From positions 1,470,387 to 1,534,386 of the forward strand of contig NZ_CP014163.1 in NCBI RefSeq assembly GCF_001543245.1: a DNA stretch of 64,000 bases. Reading direction: 5' to 3'. Numbering within the stretch: the stretch's first letter is position 1; the number at the start of each line of letters is the position of its first letter. A program made the translations under genes and the position numbers. Positions 30,103 to 37,937 of this stretch are shown piece by piece. Below the pieces are notes generated by a model. The model did no database searches. It was not told the origin of the DNA and saw only the letters and a program-made list of their open reading frames with translations. This DNA is from Aerococcus urinaehominis (GTDB lineage: Bacteria > Bacillota > Bacilli > Lactobacillales > Aerococcaceae).

Positions 30103-31749
30103 ATGGAAAAATTTGCCTATTTGCAAGAATATATTCAAAAAGGATCCAAGCGGGGCGGGACGACACTCAGCCAAATCGTTTTTGAAGCCTTGCGGGTAGC
30201 GATCCTAGCCGGCCAAATTCCAGTCGGCGAACGAATTAATGAAAAGGTTTATGCTGATCAATTGAATATTTCGCGGACACCTATTCGTGATGCCCTTCGT
30301 CGGTTAGAAGATGAAGATTTAGTAGAATATATTCCGCGCGTGGGAGTAACTGTTAAGAAATTTACCGTTAAAGATGTTCAGGAAATTTTTCAACTTCGTC
30401 AAGCCTTAGATTATTTAGCGACGATTAGTGCCGCACAAAATATGACTAATGAACAGTTTGATGATATGGAAGCTAATTTTAAATCTTCTGAGCTAGCATA
30501 TGACCAAGCAGACGATGAGGCCCTCAACCGTTTGTTTGGTGAATTTAATAACTATATATACAGTTATGCTGATATGCCACGCTTATATGGCATTGTCAAA
30601 AGGTTACGTGAATACCTGGATCGTTTCCGCCGCATTTCCTTAGAAGGAGACCAAAGACGGCGAAAAGCCTTGGATGAGCACTGGCTTATTTATCGCTATA
30701 TGCGGGCCCGAGATTTTGACAAAATTAAGGTGATTGTGACTAACCATTTGATGGAAGCTGAATACCACATCGCTCAAGTTATCAGCCAAGATTTAGAGAT
30801 TAGTCTAGACCAACCCAGTCAACTCGTTATGGGTCAACTGTTAGTTTACAATCAGCAAGCGACTGAGAATAATCAACAAATTTGTGACCAAGAAAACCTA
30901 GTCAAAGACTTGAGCAATTTGGCTCTAGAAAGTGTGTTGGAGGAGGCTAGCCTTACCCCAAAACCTGGCTTGGTTGATGCTCTTGATGCAGGGGCTCATG
31001 ATGATATGGATTTAACTACCTTTATTCGGTCTAGTTTATCCTTGCAAGCTTATTTTGAGGCCGCTGCGCAACTGGGATATGCTGATAAGTCGGCCAAAGC
31101 CATTTTTAACAGTTTGCGTCAGCTAGGCATTGAAGCCGAGCAGTCTATGTTTGCAGCTACTCAAGGTGTTAACACCCACAAGGGCGTCATCTTTAATATG
31201 GGTGTATTTTTAACTGCTAGTACAGCTTGTTTACGCGATTATGGTCAAGCTAATTTATCTAGCCAAGCATTTTTAGCCAAGGTCTATGCCTACTTACGAC
31301 AAATGTTAGCTGGGCTGATTACTAATGATTGGCAAGATTTGGCTAGTAAAGAGAAGCTAACGCATGGAGAACGGGTCTATCTAGAACATGGTATTGCCGG
31401 CATCAGACGCGAGGCTGAGCTAGGCTATCCTACTGTTCAGGCCGGCTTTTATCAGTATCAGTTATTTAAAAAGAGTCATCCAAAAACTGCCAAAATCCGT
31501 TGCTTAATTTATTTGATGGCTTATGTAGAAGACACTAATGTCATCAAGCGGGGAGGTATGATGGGCTATAACTGGTTGCAGGTTTCTTGTCGTAATTTGA
31601 CAGCTGCTAACCTAGATGACCAGGCTTTCCTTGACCAGGTTAACCACCTCAATAAAACCTGCAAGCGCCGTTGGATAAGTCCGGGTGGAGCAGCTGATTT
31701 ATTGAGTGTCGTTTTATATTTGGATAAGTTTACAGACTTTCTTGCTTAA
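30103..31749 (+). CDS. Fusion of GntR/FCD transcriptional regulator and CitG (triphosphoribosyl-dephospho-CoA synthase)
   Basis: One 548-residue reading frame with two complete parts. Residues 21-85 are a GntR winged helix (GERINEKVYADQLNISRTP, then IRDALRRLEDEDLVEYIPRV); 92-228 form an all-helical FCD/FadR-type ligand domain with H193 and H215 in metal-ligand positions but Asn-Asn where FCD proteins often have a third His. A Gln-rich linker (about 229-266) joins it to CitG at 267-548. CitG landmarks are all present: TPKPGLVD (285-292), GAHDDMD, GVNTHKG (355-361), DTNVIKRGG and SPGGAADLL. CitG makes the prosthetic-group precursor from ATP and dephospho-CoA. CitO of Enterococcus is a GntR/FCD activator of citrate genes, so the head is probably a CitO counterpart. 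The nearest in-frame internal ATG (30829) has no ribosome binding site. Confidence 0.9.
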   Translation: MEKFAYLQEYIQKGSKRGGTTLSQIVFEALRVAILAGQIPVGERINEKVYADQLNISRTPIRDALRRLEDEDLVEYIPRVGVTVKKFTVKDVQEIFQLRQALDYLATISAAQNMTNEQFDDMEANFKSSELAYDQADDEALNRLFGEFNNYIYSYADMPRLYGIVKRLREYLDRFRRISLEGDQRRRKALDEHWLIYRYMRARDFDKIKVIVTNHLMEAEYHIAQVISQDLEISLDQPSQLVMGQLLVYNQQATENNQQICDQENLVKDLSNLALESVLEEASLTPKPGLVDALDAGAHDDMDLTTFIRSSLSLQAYFEAAAQLGYADKSAKAIFNSLRQLGIEAEQSMFAATQGVNTHKGVIFNMGVFLTASTACLRDYGQANLSSQAFLAKVYAYLRQMLAGLITNDWQDLASKEKLTHGERVYLEHGIAGIRREAELGYPTVQAGFYQYQLFKKSHPKTAKIRCLIYLMAYVEDTNVIKRGGMMGYNWLQVSCRNLTAANLDDQAFLDQVNHLNKTCKRRWISPGGAADLLSVVLYLDKFTDFLA

Positions 31750-31796
31750 AGATGTTAGAATAATAGTGTAATTACATATGAAATGGAGTCGATACA

Positions 31797-32543
31797 ATGT
31801 TATTAACAGGTAAGGTAGCAATTATCACTGGCGCTGGTTCTGGTTTTGGTAAAGCTTCAGCAGATCGTTTCGGCCAGGAAGGTGCCAAACTCGTTTTAGT
31901 CGATATTAACCAGGCTGATTTAGATGCAACAGTCGCAGAATTTGAAGGCAAAGGTTATGATGTGTTTGGTATTGTTGCTGATGTCAGTGTTGAAGCCAAT
32001 GTCCAAGCCTTTATTGAAGATGCTGTGGCCCATTTTGGTCAATTAGACATCATCTTTAATAATGCAGGTATTTACCACTATGGCAATGCGGAACAATTAC
32101 CAACTGAACAGTGGCAACAAGCAGTAGCGATTAACCAAACGGCTATCTTCTGGGCGGCTAAATATGCCATGCCACACTTGAAAAAGAGCCAAGGTACCAT
32201 GATTAATACGGCTTCAGCTGGCGGCTTAATCGGTTTCCCTGATGCAATTGCTTATGCAGCGACTAAGGGGGCTGTGGTTTCAATGACTAGAGCATTGGCT
32301 GTTGACTATGCCAAAGATAAGGTACGGGTGAATGCAATCTGTCCTGGTACGGGTGTCACAGGTATGACTAGTGAACTATTAGAAGACGATCAAGTGGCAG
32401 AAGGTTTCTTAGCGCCTATCCCATTAAAACGTTTTGGTCAACCAGAAGATGTGGCTAATGCAGCCCTGTTCTTGGCTAGTGACCAATCTAGCTATATTAC
32501 TGGCCACTGCCTACCAGTTGATGGTGGCTGGACCATGTCTTAA
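31797..32543 (+). CDS. Short-chain dehydrogenase/reductase, unknown substrate
   Basis: A 248-residue classical SDR. NAD(P)-binding TGAGSGFG is at residues 12-19, NNAG at about 88-91, catalytic Ser in NTASAGG near 138 and the Tyr-x-x-x-Lys in AYAATKGAV near 155. D36 after the second strand (LVLVDIN) favours NAD+. The C-terminus has YITGHCLPVDGGWTM. It follows the regulator-CitG gene by 47 bases, with a possible extended -10 (TGTTAGAAT, 31753-31761) between. Members include acetoin/diacetyl reductases, which would suit citrate-derived pyruvate, but the sequence does not decide the substrate. Confidence 0.85.
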   Translation: MLLTGKVAIITGAGSGFGKASADRFGQEGAKLVLVDINQADLDATVAEFEGKGYDVFGIVADVSVEANVQAFIEDAVAHFGQLDIIFNNAGIYHYGNAEQLPTEQWQQAVAINQTAIFWAAKYAMPHLKKSQGTMINTASAGGLIGFPDAIAYAATKGAVVSMTRALAVDYAKDKVRVNAICPGTGVTGMTSELLEDDQVAEGFLAPIPLKRFGQPEDVANAALFLASDQSSYITGHCLPVDGGWTMS

Positions 32544-32581
32544 TAGAAAGCTATTAGCTAATAACTAAATTGATATCATAG

Positions 32582-32614
32582 AAAAAGGCTGGGACCGAAG
32601 TCCCAGCCTTTTTA
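32582..32614. terminator. Bidirectional terminator between SDR and citrate transporter
   Basis: A 13-bp inverted repeat AAAAAGGCTGGGA / TCCCAGCCTTTTT with a CCGAAG loop lies between convergent genes. Confidence 0.9.
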
Positions 32615-32629
32615 GCTGTCTTAAAAATA

Positions 32630-33973
32630 TTATTGTGGAATATAGATACGCATATGGCCAAGTAAGGCAATTGTTACAACAAAAATCAGAAAGACAACTA
32701 CTAACCATTTACCAGATTCTTTTTGCCATTCACCCATATCTAGGTCGAGTAGACGAAGTAGTAGATAGATAAAGGCAACTAGTGGACTTAGTAAGTGGAA
32801 GGCTTGTCCCATTAGGGAAGCTAGGGCCATTTCCATATTGGTAAAGCCATATGAGGCACCAATCTCTGCAAGTGGTGGTAGGATACCGAAGTAGAAACCA
32901 TCATTTGAGATAAAGAAGGTACCAGGTGCAGAAACAAGGGCAATCACAAGAGCCCAAACTGAACCTAATTGTTGTGGAATAATATGGATAAAGCTTTGTG
33001 CTAGCGCATCAGCCATACCTGAGCCTTGGAATAGACCCATGAAGATACCAGCACCAAATACTAAGATAACAACAGAAACAGCATCACCAGCGTTGTCAGC
33101 AATCCGTTTACCTTGGTCTTTAAGGTTAGGATAGTTAACCACCAGAGCGATACAGGTACCAACCATGAAGAGTAGGACTGATGGCAATTCTAGACTCTCA
33201 ACAAATGAACCAGTGATTAACCAGCCGACTAAGATAATCGTTAGAATTAGGTTGAACCACCAATTTTGTGGTCGACGAATAGCTACTAGCTCTGGATCAG
33301 TAATATTGGTTAATTCTTCAACTTCTGCTTCAGAGAATTCAACAATACCTAAACGTTCTCTTTCGCGACGCCCCATAGTTGGAGCAACAATAAAGATAAC
33401 GTAAAGAAGTGAGATAATCATGCCAGGGAAGAGGTAGGCTAGGATATCAGCGCCAACTTCCATAACGGCCATGGCCCGAGCAGTTGGGCCGCCCCATGGT
33501 AAGAGGTTCATGATTGTGTTTTGCATAATAATCAAAACACCAAGGTTCATCACCCGCATGTTAAGCTTCTTATAAATTGGTAAGAAGGCAGACACACAAA
33601 TCAGGGTCGTAGTTGTACCGTCACCGTTTAAAGAGACCGCAGCTGCTACAACAGCAGTAGCCATTAAGACCTTGAGTGGGTCACCGCCAGCAAAGCGAAT
33701 CATGGCTGCTGTGATGGGGTCGAAAAGACCTGCGTCAAGCATGATTGAGAAATAGAGAATTGCGAATAATAGCATAATCCCAGTATTAGCAGTTGTGGCC
33801 ACCCCATCCATTACCCAAGTGGCGATGTCTGTATCAGGGGAAGCACCAGTGACCATGGCAATCACGGCAAAAACTAGAGGGACAAGAACTAAGGCAGTAA
33901 AGGGCGTCATCTTTTTCTTCAAAATAACGTACATGAAGACGATGATCATTGCCCATGATAAAAAGGTAATCAT
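32630..33973 (-). CDS. CitMHS-family citrate transporter
   Basis: A 447-residue membrane protein with about eleven to twelve hydrophobic helices. It has the CitMHS family signature SLNGDGTTTTLICVSAF near residue 114 and IMQNTIMNLLPWGGPTAR near 148. Bacillus CitM/CitH and Enterococcus CitH of this family import citrate complexed with divalent metals. A cytoplasmic loop near residues 200-225 is acidic (ERERLGIVEFSEAEVEEL). It is transcribed away from the oad operon and shares a control region with it. Ribosome binding site GGAGGAGAAAAT precedes ATG. The symbol is left blank because citM and citH are used inconsistently. Confidence 0.88.
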   Translation of the reverse strand: MITFLSWAMIIVFMYVILKKKMTPFTALVLVPLVFAVIAMVTGASPDTDIATWVMDGVATTANTGIMLLFAILYFSIMLDAGLFDPITAAMIRFAGGDPLKVLMATAVVAAAVSLNGDGTTTTLICVSAFLPIYKKLNMRVMNLGVLIIMQNTIMNLLPWGGPTARAMAVMEVGADILAYLFPGMIISLLYVIFIVAPTMGRRERERLGIVEFSEAEVEELTNITDPELVAIRRPQNWWFNLILTIILVGWLITGSFVESLELPSVLLFMVGTCIALVVNYPNLKDQGKRIADNAGDAVSVVILVFGAGIFMGLFQGSGMADALAQSFIHIIPQQLGSVWALVIALVSAPGTFFISNDGFYFGILPPLAEIGASYGFTNMEMALASLMGQAFHLLSPLVAFIYLLLRLLDLDMGEWQKESGKWLVVVFLIFVVTIALLGHMRIYIPQ

Positions 33974-34005
33974 ATTTTCTCCTCCAAATATTTAATTTTC
34001 TATAC

Positions 34006-34027
34006 GACTTAATCCTGCGCTTAAGTC
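34006..34027. promoter_or_regulatory. Inverted repeat in the transporter promoter
   Basis: GACTTAA (34006-34012) and TTAAGTC (34021-34027) are perfect 7-base arms with an 8-base centre. On the minus strand TTGACT (34031-34026) and TATAGA (34006-34001) could be -35 and -10 with a long 19-base spacer, so the repeat would lie between them. A regulator-binding site is inferred. Confidence 0.5.
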
Positions 34028-34092
34028 AAGTTTATGGTTTATAGGCTGACCTCCTTAAAAAATATTTAATTTATATGTTTAGGTTAATAGAT

Positions 34093-34106
34093 TGGAAACG
34101 CTTTAT
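34093..34106. promoter_or_regulatory. Candidate cre (CcpA) site 1
   Basis: TGGAAACGCTTTAT matches the TGNAANCG half of the catabolite-responsive element, with a weak right end. It lies between the divergent transporter and oad genes. Confidence 0.5.
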
Positions 34107-34222
34107 CAAGCTTAATCTTTACAAAAACATTAGAAAAACAATCTGTGAAATAATATACAAATGCCCATAAATTGAACAAGGAAAAAACAACCTAATTGCC
34201 AAATTTTTGTCATAATAGGATT

Positions 34223-34236
34223 AGAAAGCGTTTTAA
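34223..34236. promoter_or_regulatory. Candidate cre (CcpA) site 2
   Basis: AGAAAGCGTTTTAA matches 12 of 14 positions of TGAAAGCGTTTTCA. It lies 19 bases before the start of the first oad gene, where CcpA binding would block transcription when preferred sugars are present. Confidence 0.6.
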
Positions 34237-34254
34237 AAAAGGGAGGTAGTAGAT

Positions 34255-34593
34255 GTGGGATTGTTTGATTGGTTGACTTCCCGTTCCAAAGAAGAAGTTA
34301 CCACGCCTGAGCCAGTAGCTAAACAAGCTAAGCAACCAGCCAGTCCCCCAGCGCCAAAAGAAGAGCCAGTCAGCTTTGATGATTTGGCCTGGGAACCAGG
34401 TGAGTATGAGGAAGTTGCTGCGATTGCCGCGGCTTGTTTAACTGAAAGTCGTCCCCAGGCAGACTTTCATATTCGTCGGATTGAAAAGCTTGACCCTGAC
34501 ATTGATGCGGTAGCTGCAATAGCAGCTGCAGTGCTAGCTCATGACCAGGCAGATAGCCAATTTCATATAAAAACTGTCACTAGAATTAAATAA
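34255..34593 (+). CDS. Small oxaloacetate decarboxylase-associated protein (OadH-like) with internal duplication
   Basis: A 112-residue soluble protein. After a Pro/Ala/Lys-rich stretch (residues 15-40) there are two copies of one motif: VAAIAAA...L...FHI at 54-73 and again at 86-105, in identical spacing (offset 32). Similar AAIAAA segments occur in small accessory subunits of Na+-pumping decarboxylases, and Enterococcus has oadH as first gene before oadD and oadB, the same position as here. It starts with GTG, 7 bases after GGAGGT; an ATG two bases upstream opens a frame that stops after seven codons. Function beyond association with the pump is unknown. Confidence 0.65.
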   Translation: MGLFDWLTSRSKEEVTTPEPVAKQAKQPASPPAPKEEPVSFDDLAWEPGEYEEVAAIAAACLTESRPQADFHIRRIEKLDPDIDAVAAIAAAVLAHDQADSQFHIKTVTRIK

Positions 34594-34608
34594 AAAGGAG
34601 AATCGATT

Positions 34609-35028
34609 ATGTTAAGAAAGTTTCGTATTCGTTTAAACGATAAAGAGTATATGGTAGAAATGGAAGAATTGACACCGGGTACTAGCTTTGCGCCACCTGC
34701 GCAACCAGCTCCAGCTAGCCAACCAGCAGCTGAGCAAGCACCAGCCACAGCAGCCATGGCGACATCTAGTCCAGAACCTGCTGGTCCCGCCCCATCTAGT
34801 CAACCGGGTGCCGGTCAAGAAGTGACTTCGCCAATGCCTGGTACTATTCTTGATATTATGGTAGCTGAGGGTGACCAGGTTAATGAAGACCAACCAGTCT
34901 TAATACTAGAAGCCATGAAGATGGAAAACCAGATCGTAGCCCCATTAGCTGGCCGGGTGACGTCTATTCTTGTTACTAAGGGACAAGCAGTCGATGTATC
35001 TGAGCTATTGTTCACAATTGAAGGTTAA
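34609..35028 (+). CDS. oadD: Biotin carrier protein of oxaloacetate decarboxylase
   Basis: Carries CO2 on biotin between the carboxyltransferase (OadA) and the membrane pump (OadB). The 139-residue protein ends in a biotinyl-lipoyl domain (residues 72-139) with K104 in EAMKMEN as the biotin site and SPMPGTI before it. The N-terminal ~22 residues form a small strand region, joined through a Pro/Ala/Gln-rich flexible linker (about 28-70). The stand-alone carrier explains why OadA in this locus has no biotin domain. It needs biotin protein ligase, which is not in the window. Ribosome binding site AAAGGAG is 9 bases before ATG. Confidence 0.93.
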   Translation: MLRKFRIRLNDKEYMVEMEELTPGTSFAPPAQPAPASQPAAEQAPATAAMATSSPEPAGPAPSSQPGAGQEVTSPMPGTILDIMVAEGDQVNEDQPVLILEAMKMENQIVAPLAGRVTSILVTKGQAVDVSELLFTIEG

Positions 35029-35044
35029 TCAGGAGGAGAAATAG

Positions 35045-36160
35045 ATGGAAGCATTATTTGAAGGAATCCTGTCGGTTTCTTGGCAACAGCTGGTTATGAT
35101 GGCTATCGGTTGTGTCTTGATGTATTTAGGGATTAAGAAAGAATATGAACCGACCCTGTTGGTGCCAATGGGGCTAGGAACTATTTTGGTTAATATTCCA
35201 AATACAGGGATGATTACTCAAGGGCCGGGTAGTCCAGTTGGGGTCTTAGATGTTCTCTTTGAAGCAGGTATTGAAACAGAGCTATTCCCCTTACTAATTT
35301 TTATTGGGATTGGTGCTATGATTGATTTTGGCCCATTATTACAAAATCCAACCATGTTATTCTTTGGGGCCGCAGCTCAATTTGGTATTTTCTTTACAAT
35401 TTTTGTAGCTTTATTTGCCGGTTTTTCACTTGAACAATCAGCATCAATCGGTATAATCGGTGCGGCGGATGGCCCAACTTCAGTTTTTGTTGCCAACCAG
35501 CTAGCCCCGGACCTCTTAGGACCGATTACGGTTGCTGCCTATTCTTACATGGCCTTGGTACCAATTATTCAGCCACCAGCTATTAAGTTAGTAACCACTG
35601 AAAATGAACGTAAAATCCGGATGAAATATAAGGCTGAAAATGTATCACGTCTGACAAAAATTCTTTTCCCAATTATCATTACGCTAGTTGCTGGTTTTAT
35701 CGCCCCAGCTTCCCTACCCCTAGTTGGTTTCTTAATGTTTGGTAACTTGATGCGGGAGTGTGGTGTTTTAGATCGTCTATCTGAAACCGCCCAAAACGAA
35801 TTGGTTAACTTGGTAACTATCTTACTAGGTATTACCATTGCCAAAACAATGACCGCTGACCAATTCTTAAACTTGCAAACCTTGATGATTATTGGCTTTG
35901 GTTTAGTGGCCTTCATTATGGACTCTATTGGTGGTGTCCTATTCTGTAAAGTAGTCAATATTTTCCGTAAAGAGAAAATCAACCCAATGATTGGGGCAGC
36001 TGGTATTTCAGCCTTCCCTATGTCATCACGGGTAGTACAAAGACTAGCTACTGAAGCTGATCCGCAAAACTTTGTCCTAAACTATTCTATTTCTGCCAAC
36101 GTTGCTGGCCAAATTGGTTCCGTTGTCGCCGGTGGTTTAATCTTAGGATATTTCGTATAA
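35045..36160 (+). CDS. oadB: Na+-translocating oxaloacetate decarboxylase, beta subunit
   Basis: Integral membrane subunit that decarboxylates carboxybiotin and exports Na+. The 371-residue protein has about nine to ten hydrophobic helices and the family blocks LIFIGIGAMIDFGPLL near residue 85, IGIIGAADGPTSVFVA near 137 (containing the Na+/biotin-site Asp) and PMIGAAGISAFPMSSRVVQ near 315. The length is typical for OadB/MmdB/GcdB. It sits between oadD and a tiny gamma-like gene in a tight operon, with AGGAGGAG before ATG. Confidence 0.95.
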   Translation: MEALFEGILSVSWQQLVMMAIGCVLMYLGIKKEYEPTLLVPMGLGTILVNIPNTGMITQGPGSPVGVLDVLFEAGIETELFPLLIFIGIGAMIDFGPLLQNPTMLFFGAAAQFGIFFTIFVALFAGFSLEQSASIGIIGAADGPTSVFVANQLAPDLLGPITVAAYSYMALVPIIQPPAIKLVTTENERKIRMKYKAENVSRLTKILFPIIITLVAGFIAPASLPLVGFLMFGNLMRECGVLDRLSETAQNELVNLVTILLGITIAKTMTADQFLNLQTLMIIGFGLVAFIMDSIGGVLFCKVVNIFRKEKINPMIGAAGISAFPMSSRVVQRLATEADPQNFVLNYSISANVAGQIGSVVAGGLILGYFV

Positions 36161-36188
36161 TTTAGGCATAATAGATAGGAGTATAAGA

Positions 36189-36323
36189 ATGAGTCCAGAA
36201 TTACAAGCAAACTTCCAGGCAGCCTTGGAAATCTTTGTGGTTGGTTGGGGTGGCATCTTCGTGGTCATGGCAGCCTTGCTGTTGGCCATTAAGATCCTAC
36301 TTAACGTATTTAAAGAACAGTAA
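36189..36323 (+). CDS. Minimal OadG-like membrane subunit (44 residues)
   Basis: A short frame encoding 44 residues: MSPELQANFQAAL, one hydrophobic helix (about residues 15-38, FVVGWGGIFVVMAALLLAIK) and a basic-acidic end FKEQ. The single N-terminal helix, its length and its place directly after oadB are those of the gamma subunit of Na+ pump decarboxylases, which stabilises the complex; the usual soluble tail is absent. Ribosome binding site TAGGAGTATAAG precedes ATG. The stop is five bases before the citC frame. It is easily missed because of size. Assignment rests on context and topology. Confidence 0.7.
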   Translation: MSPELQANFQAALEIFVVGWGGIFVVMAALLLAIKILLNVFKEQ

Positions 36324-36328
36324 AGGGA

Positions 36329-37366
36329 TTGATAACTATCGAACTAGTAGTAAGACAAATGTGGGTTGAGCGATCATCATTTGATCGTCAGGCCTGGCTT
36401 AACTTGTTGACCAGTGCCGGACTAAGACCCGAAGCCCAGTTAGATGAAACCATTGGTCTTTATGATGGAGACCGATTGGTAGCGACGGGGTCGCTGCAAG
36501 CGAATGTTATGAAATGTTTGGTGGTCTGCCAAGCTTATAAGGGTGGCGCTGTGATGAACCAGTTGGTAACGGAGTTACTAAACCGTATCTACCAAAAAGG
36601 GTATCAAAAGGCTTTTGTCTATACTAAACCTAGCTCGGCCCAATCCTTTAGCCATTTGAATTTTAATACTCTGATTGCGACTGATCAGGTTGTCTTTATG
36701 GAAAGGGCAACAAACGGCTTCGATGACTATTTAGCTAGGCTTGGTCAAGATAGACCAAGTGGCGAGCGGATAGGGGCAATCGTAATGAACGCTAACCCTC
36801 TGACTAGGGGCCATCTTTATTTGATCGAATCAGCTAGAAGCCAGTGTGATATCGTACATGTTTTTGTCTTGTCAGAAGACCGATCACTTTTTCCAAGTCG
36901 GGTACGTTATCAGTTAGTCAAGGAAGCTTGCCAGGCTTGGCCAGATGTCTATGTGCATACAACTGATGATTACATGGTGTCACAAGCAACTTTTCCAGCC
37001 TATTTTCTGGCTGAGGATAAGTCAGTTACCCAAGCCCAGGCTGAGGTTGACGCTATGCTTTTCCGCGACCGCATTGCCCCAGTATTAGGCATTACTGACC
37101 GATTTGTCGGTACCGAGCCTTATTCAGAAAAAACAGCAATTTACAACCAAGCCATGGCAGCCTGTTTTGGTCAAGCTATTAACCTACATGTTATTCCACG
37201 TTTAGCTACCGACCAGGCAGAAGATTTTATTTCCGCCACTAAGGTACGAGAAAAGTTTCTGGCTGGAGATCTGGCAGGCCTGCAGGTATATCTACCGCAA
37301 GTTACCTATGATTTTCTTCAGTCACCAGCTGGGCAAGCTATTAGAGAGCAGGTTTTAAGTGATTGA
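36329..37366 (+). CDS. citC: [Citrate (pro-3S)-lyase] ligase
   Basis: Acetylates the thiol of the citrate lyase prosthetic group using ATP, which switches the enzyme on. The first 130 residues are an acetyltransferase-like domain and the rest is a nucleotidyltransferase with the NPLTRGHLYLIE motif near residue 155 and SATKVREKF near 303. Length 345 is normal. The annotated start is a TTG (LITIELVV) only 1-2 bases after AAAGGG, so the true start is uncertain; an ATG at 36359 lacks a ribosome binding site. It is placed in the oad operon, not beside citDEF as in many relatives. Its end overlaps citX by eight bases. Confidence 0.9.
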   Translation: MITIELVVRQMWVERSSFDRQAWLNLLTSAGLRPEAQLDETIGLYDGDRLVATGSLQANVMKCLVVCQAYKGGAVMNQLVTELLNRIYQKGYQKAFVYTKPSSAQSFSHLNFNTLIATDQVVFMERATNGFDDYLARLGQDRPSGERIGAIVMNANPLTRGHLYLIESARSQCDIVHVFVLSEDRSLFPSRVRYQLVKEACQAWPDVYVHTTDDYMVSQATFPAYFLAEDKSVTQAQAEVDAMLFRDRIAPVLGITDRFVGTEPYSEKTAIYNQAMAACFGQAINLHVIPRLATDQAEDFISATKVREKFLAGDLAGLQVYLPQVTYDFLQSPAGQAIREQVLSD

Positions 37367-37937
37367 TGACTATTTAAAAGCTCTGGCTAGTGGACCAGAG
37401 GTTGGCTTGGACCAGGTTCTAGCTAGCCGGGAGGCGCGCGCTAGTTGGCAAGAAAAATGTTTGAATCAACATCCAAAAGGCTCACTAATTGCTTTAAAGC
37501 TTAATATAGTGGGTCCGGTAAAAAATAACGACCTAATCGCTAAAATATTTGCCTTAGCCCAGGCTGATCTCGAAGCTAGCTTACAAGCAGCCGGTTTGAC
37601 CTATCAAAGTACAGCAATGGCTGATTTGGAAACTGGTCCTGAGGCCTTTTATCTGGTAAATGCAGCTGGTAACCAGGTCAAGAAATTGACAATGGAGCTA
37701 GAAAATCAGTTACCTTTGGCCCGTCTCTACGACCTAGACGTATTAGTGAATCATGCGGGTCAAGTGCAGGCCTTAAGTCGTCAAGATTTTGGCCAGTCGG
37801 CAAGAAGTTGCCTAGTGTGTGGCCAGGATGCTAAGGCTTGCGGTCGCAGTCGAAAACATGACCTGTCTATTATTAGACAGGCCATGGTTAAATTAATAGA
37901 AAAGGACGGGAGACTAGCAAATGTCGAAACAAATTAA
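37359..37937 (+). CDS. citX: Holo-ACP synthase of citrate lyase (apo-citrate lyase phosphoribosyl-dephospho-CoA transferase)
   Basis: Transfers the prosthetic group made by CitG onto CitD. The 192-residue protein has the EARASWQEKC start, LKLNIVGPVKNN near residue 45, and the diagnostic C-terminal RSCLVCGQDAKACGRSRKH. It starts with GTG inside citC and its end overlaps oadA by 17 bases. In several bacteria CitX is fused to CitG; here CitX is separate and CitG is fused to the regulator instead. Confidence 0.93.
   Translation: MIDDYLKALASGPEVGLDQVLASREARASWQEKCLNQHPKGSLIALKLNIVGPVKNNDLIAKIFALAQADLEASLQAAGLTYQSTAMADLETGPEAFYLVNAAGNQVKKLTMELENQLPLARLYDLDVLVNHAGQVQALSRQDFGQSARSCLVCGQDAKACGRSRKHDLSIIRQAMVKLIEKDGRLANVETN

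Noticed and set aside
34031-34060. A leader peptide on the minus strand after AAGGAGGTCAGCC before the transporter
   Set aside because: The ribosome-binding-like sequence has no usable start codon followed by an open frame before the transporter.
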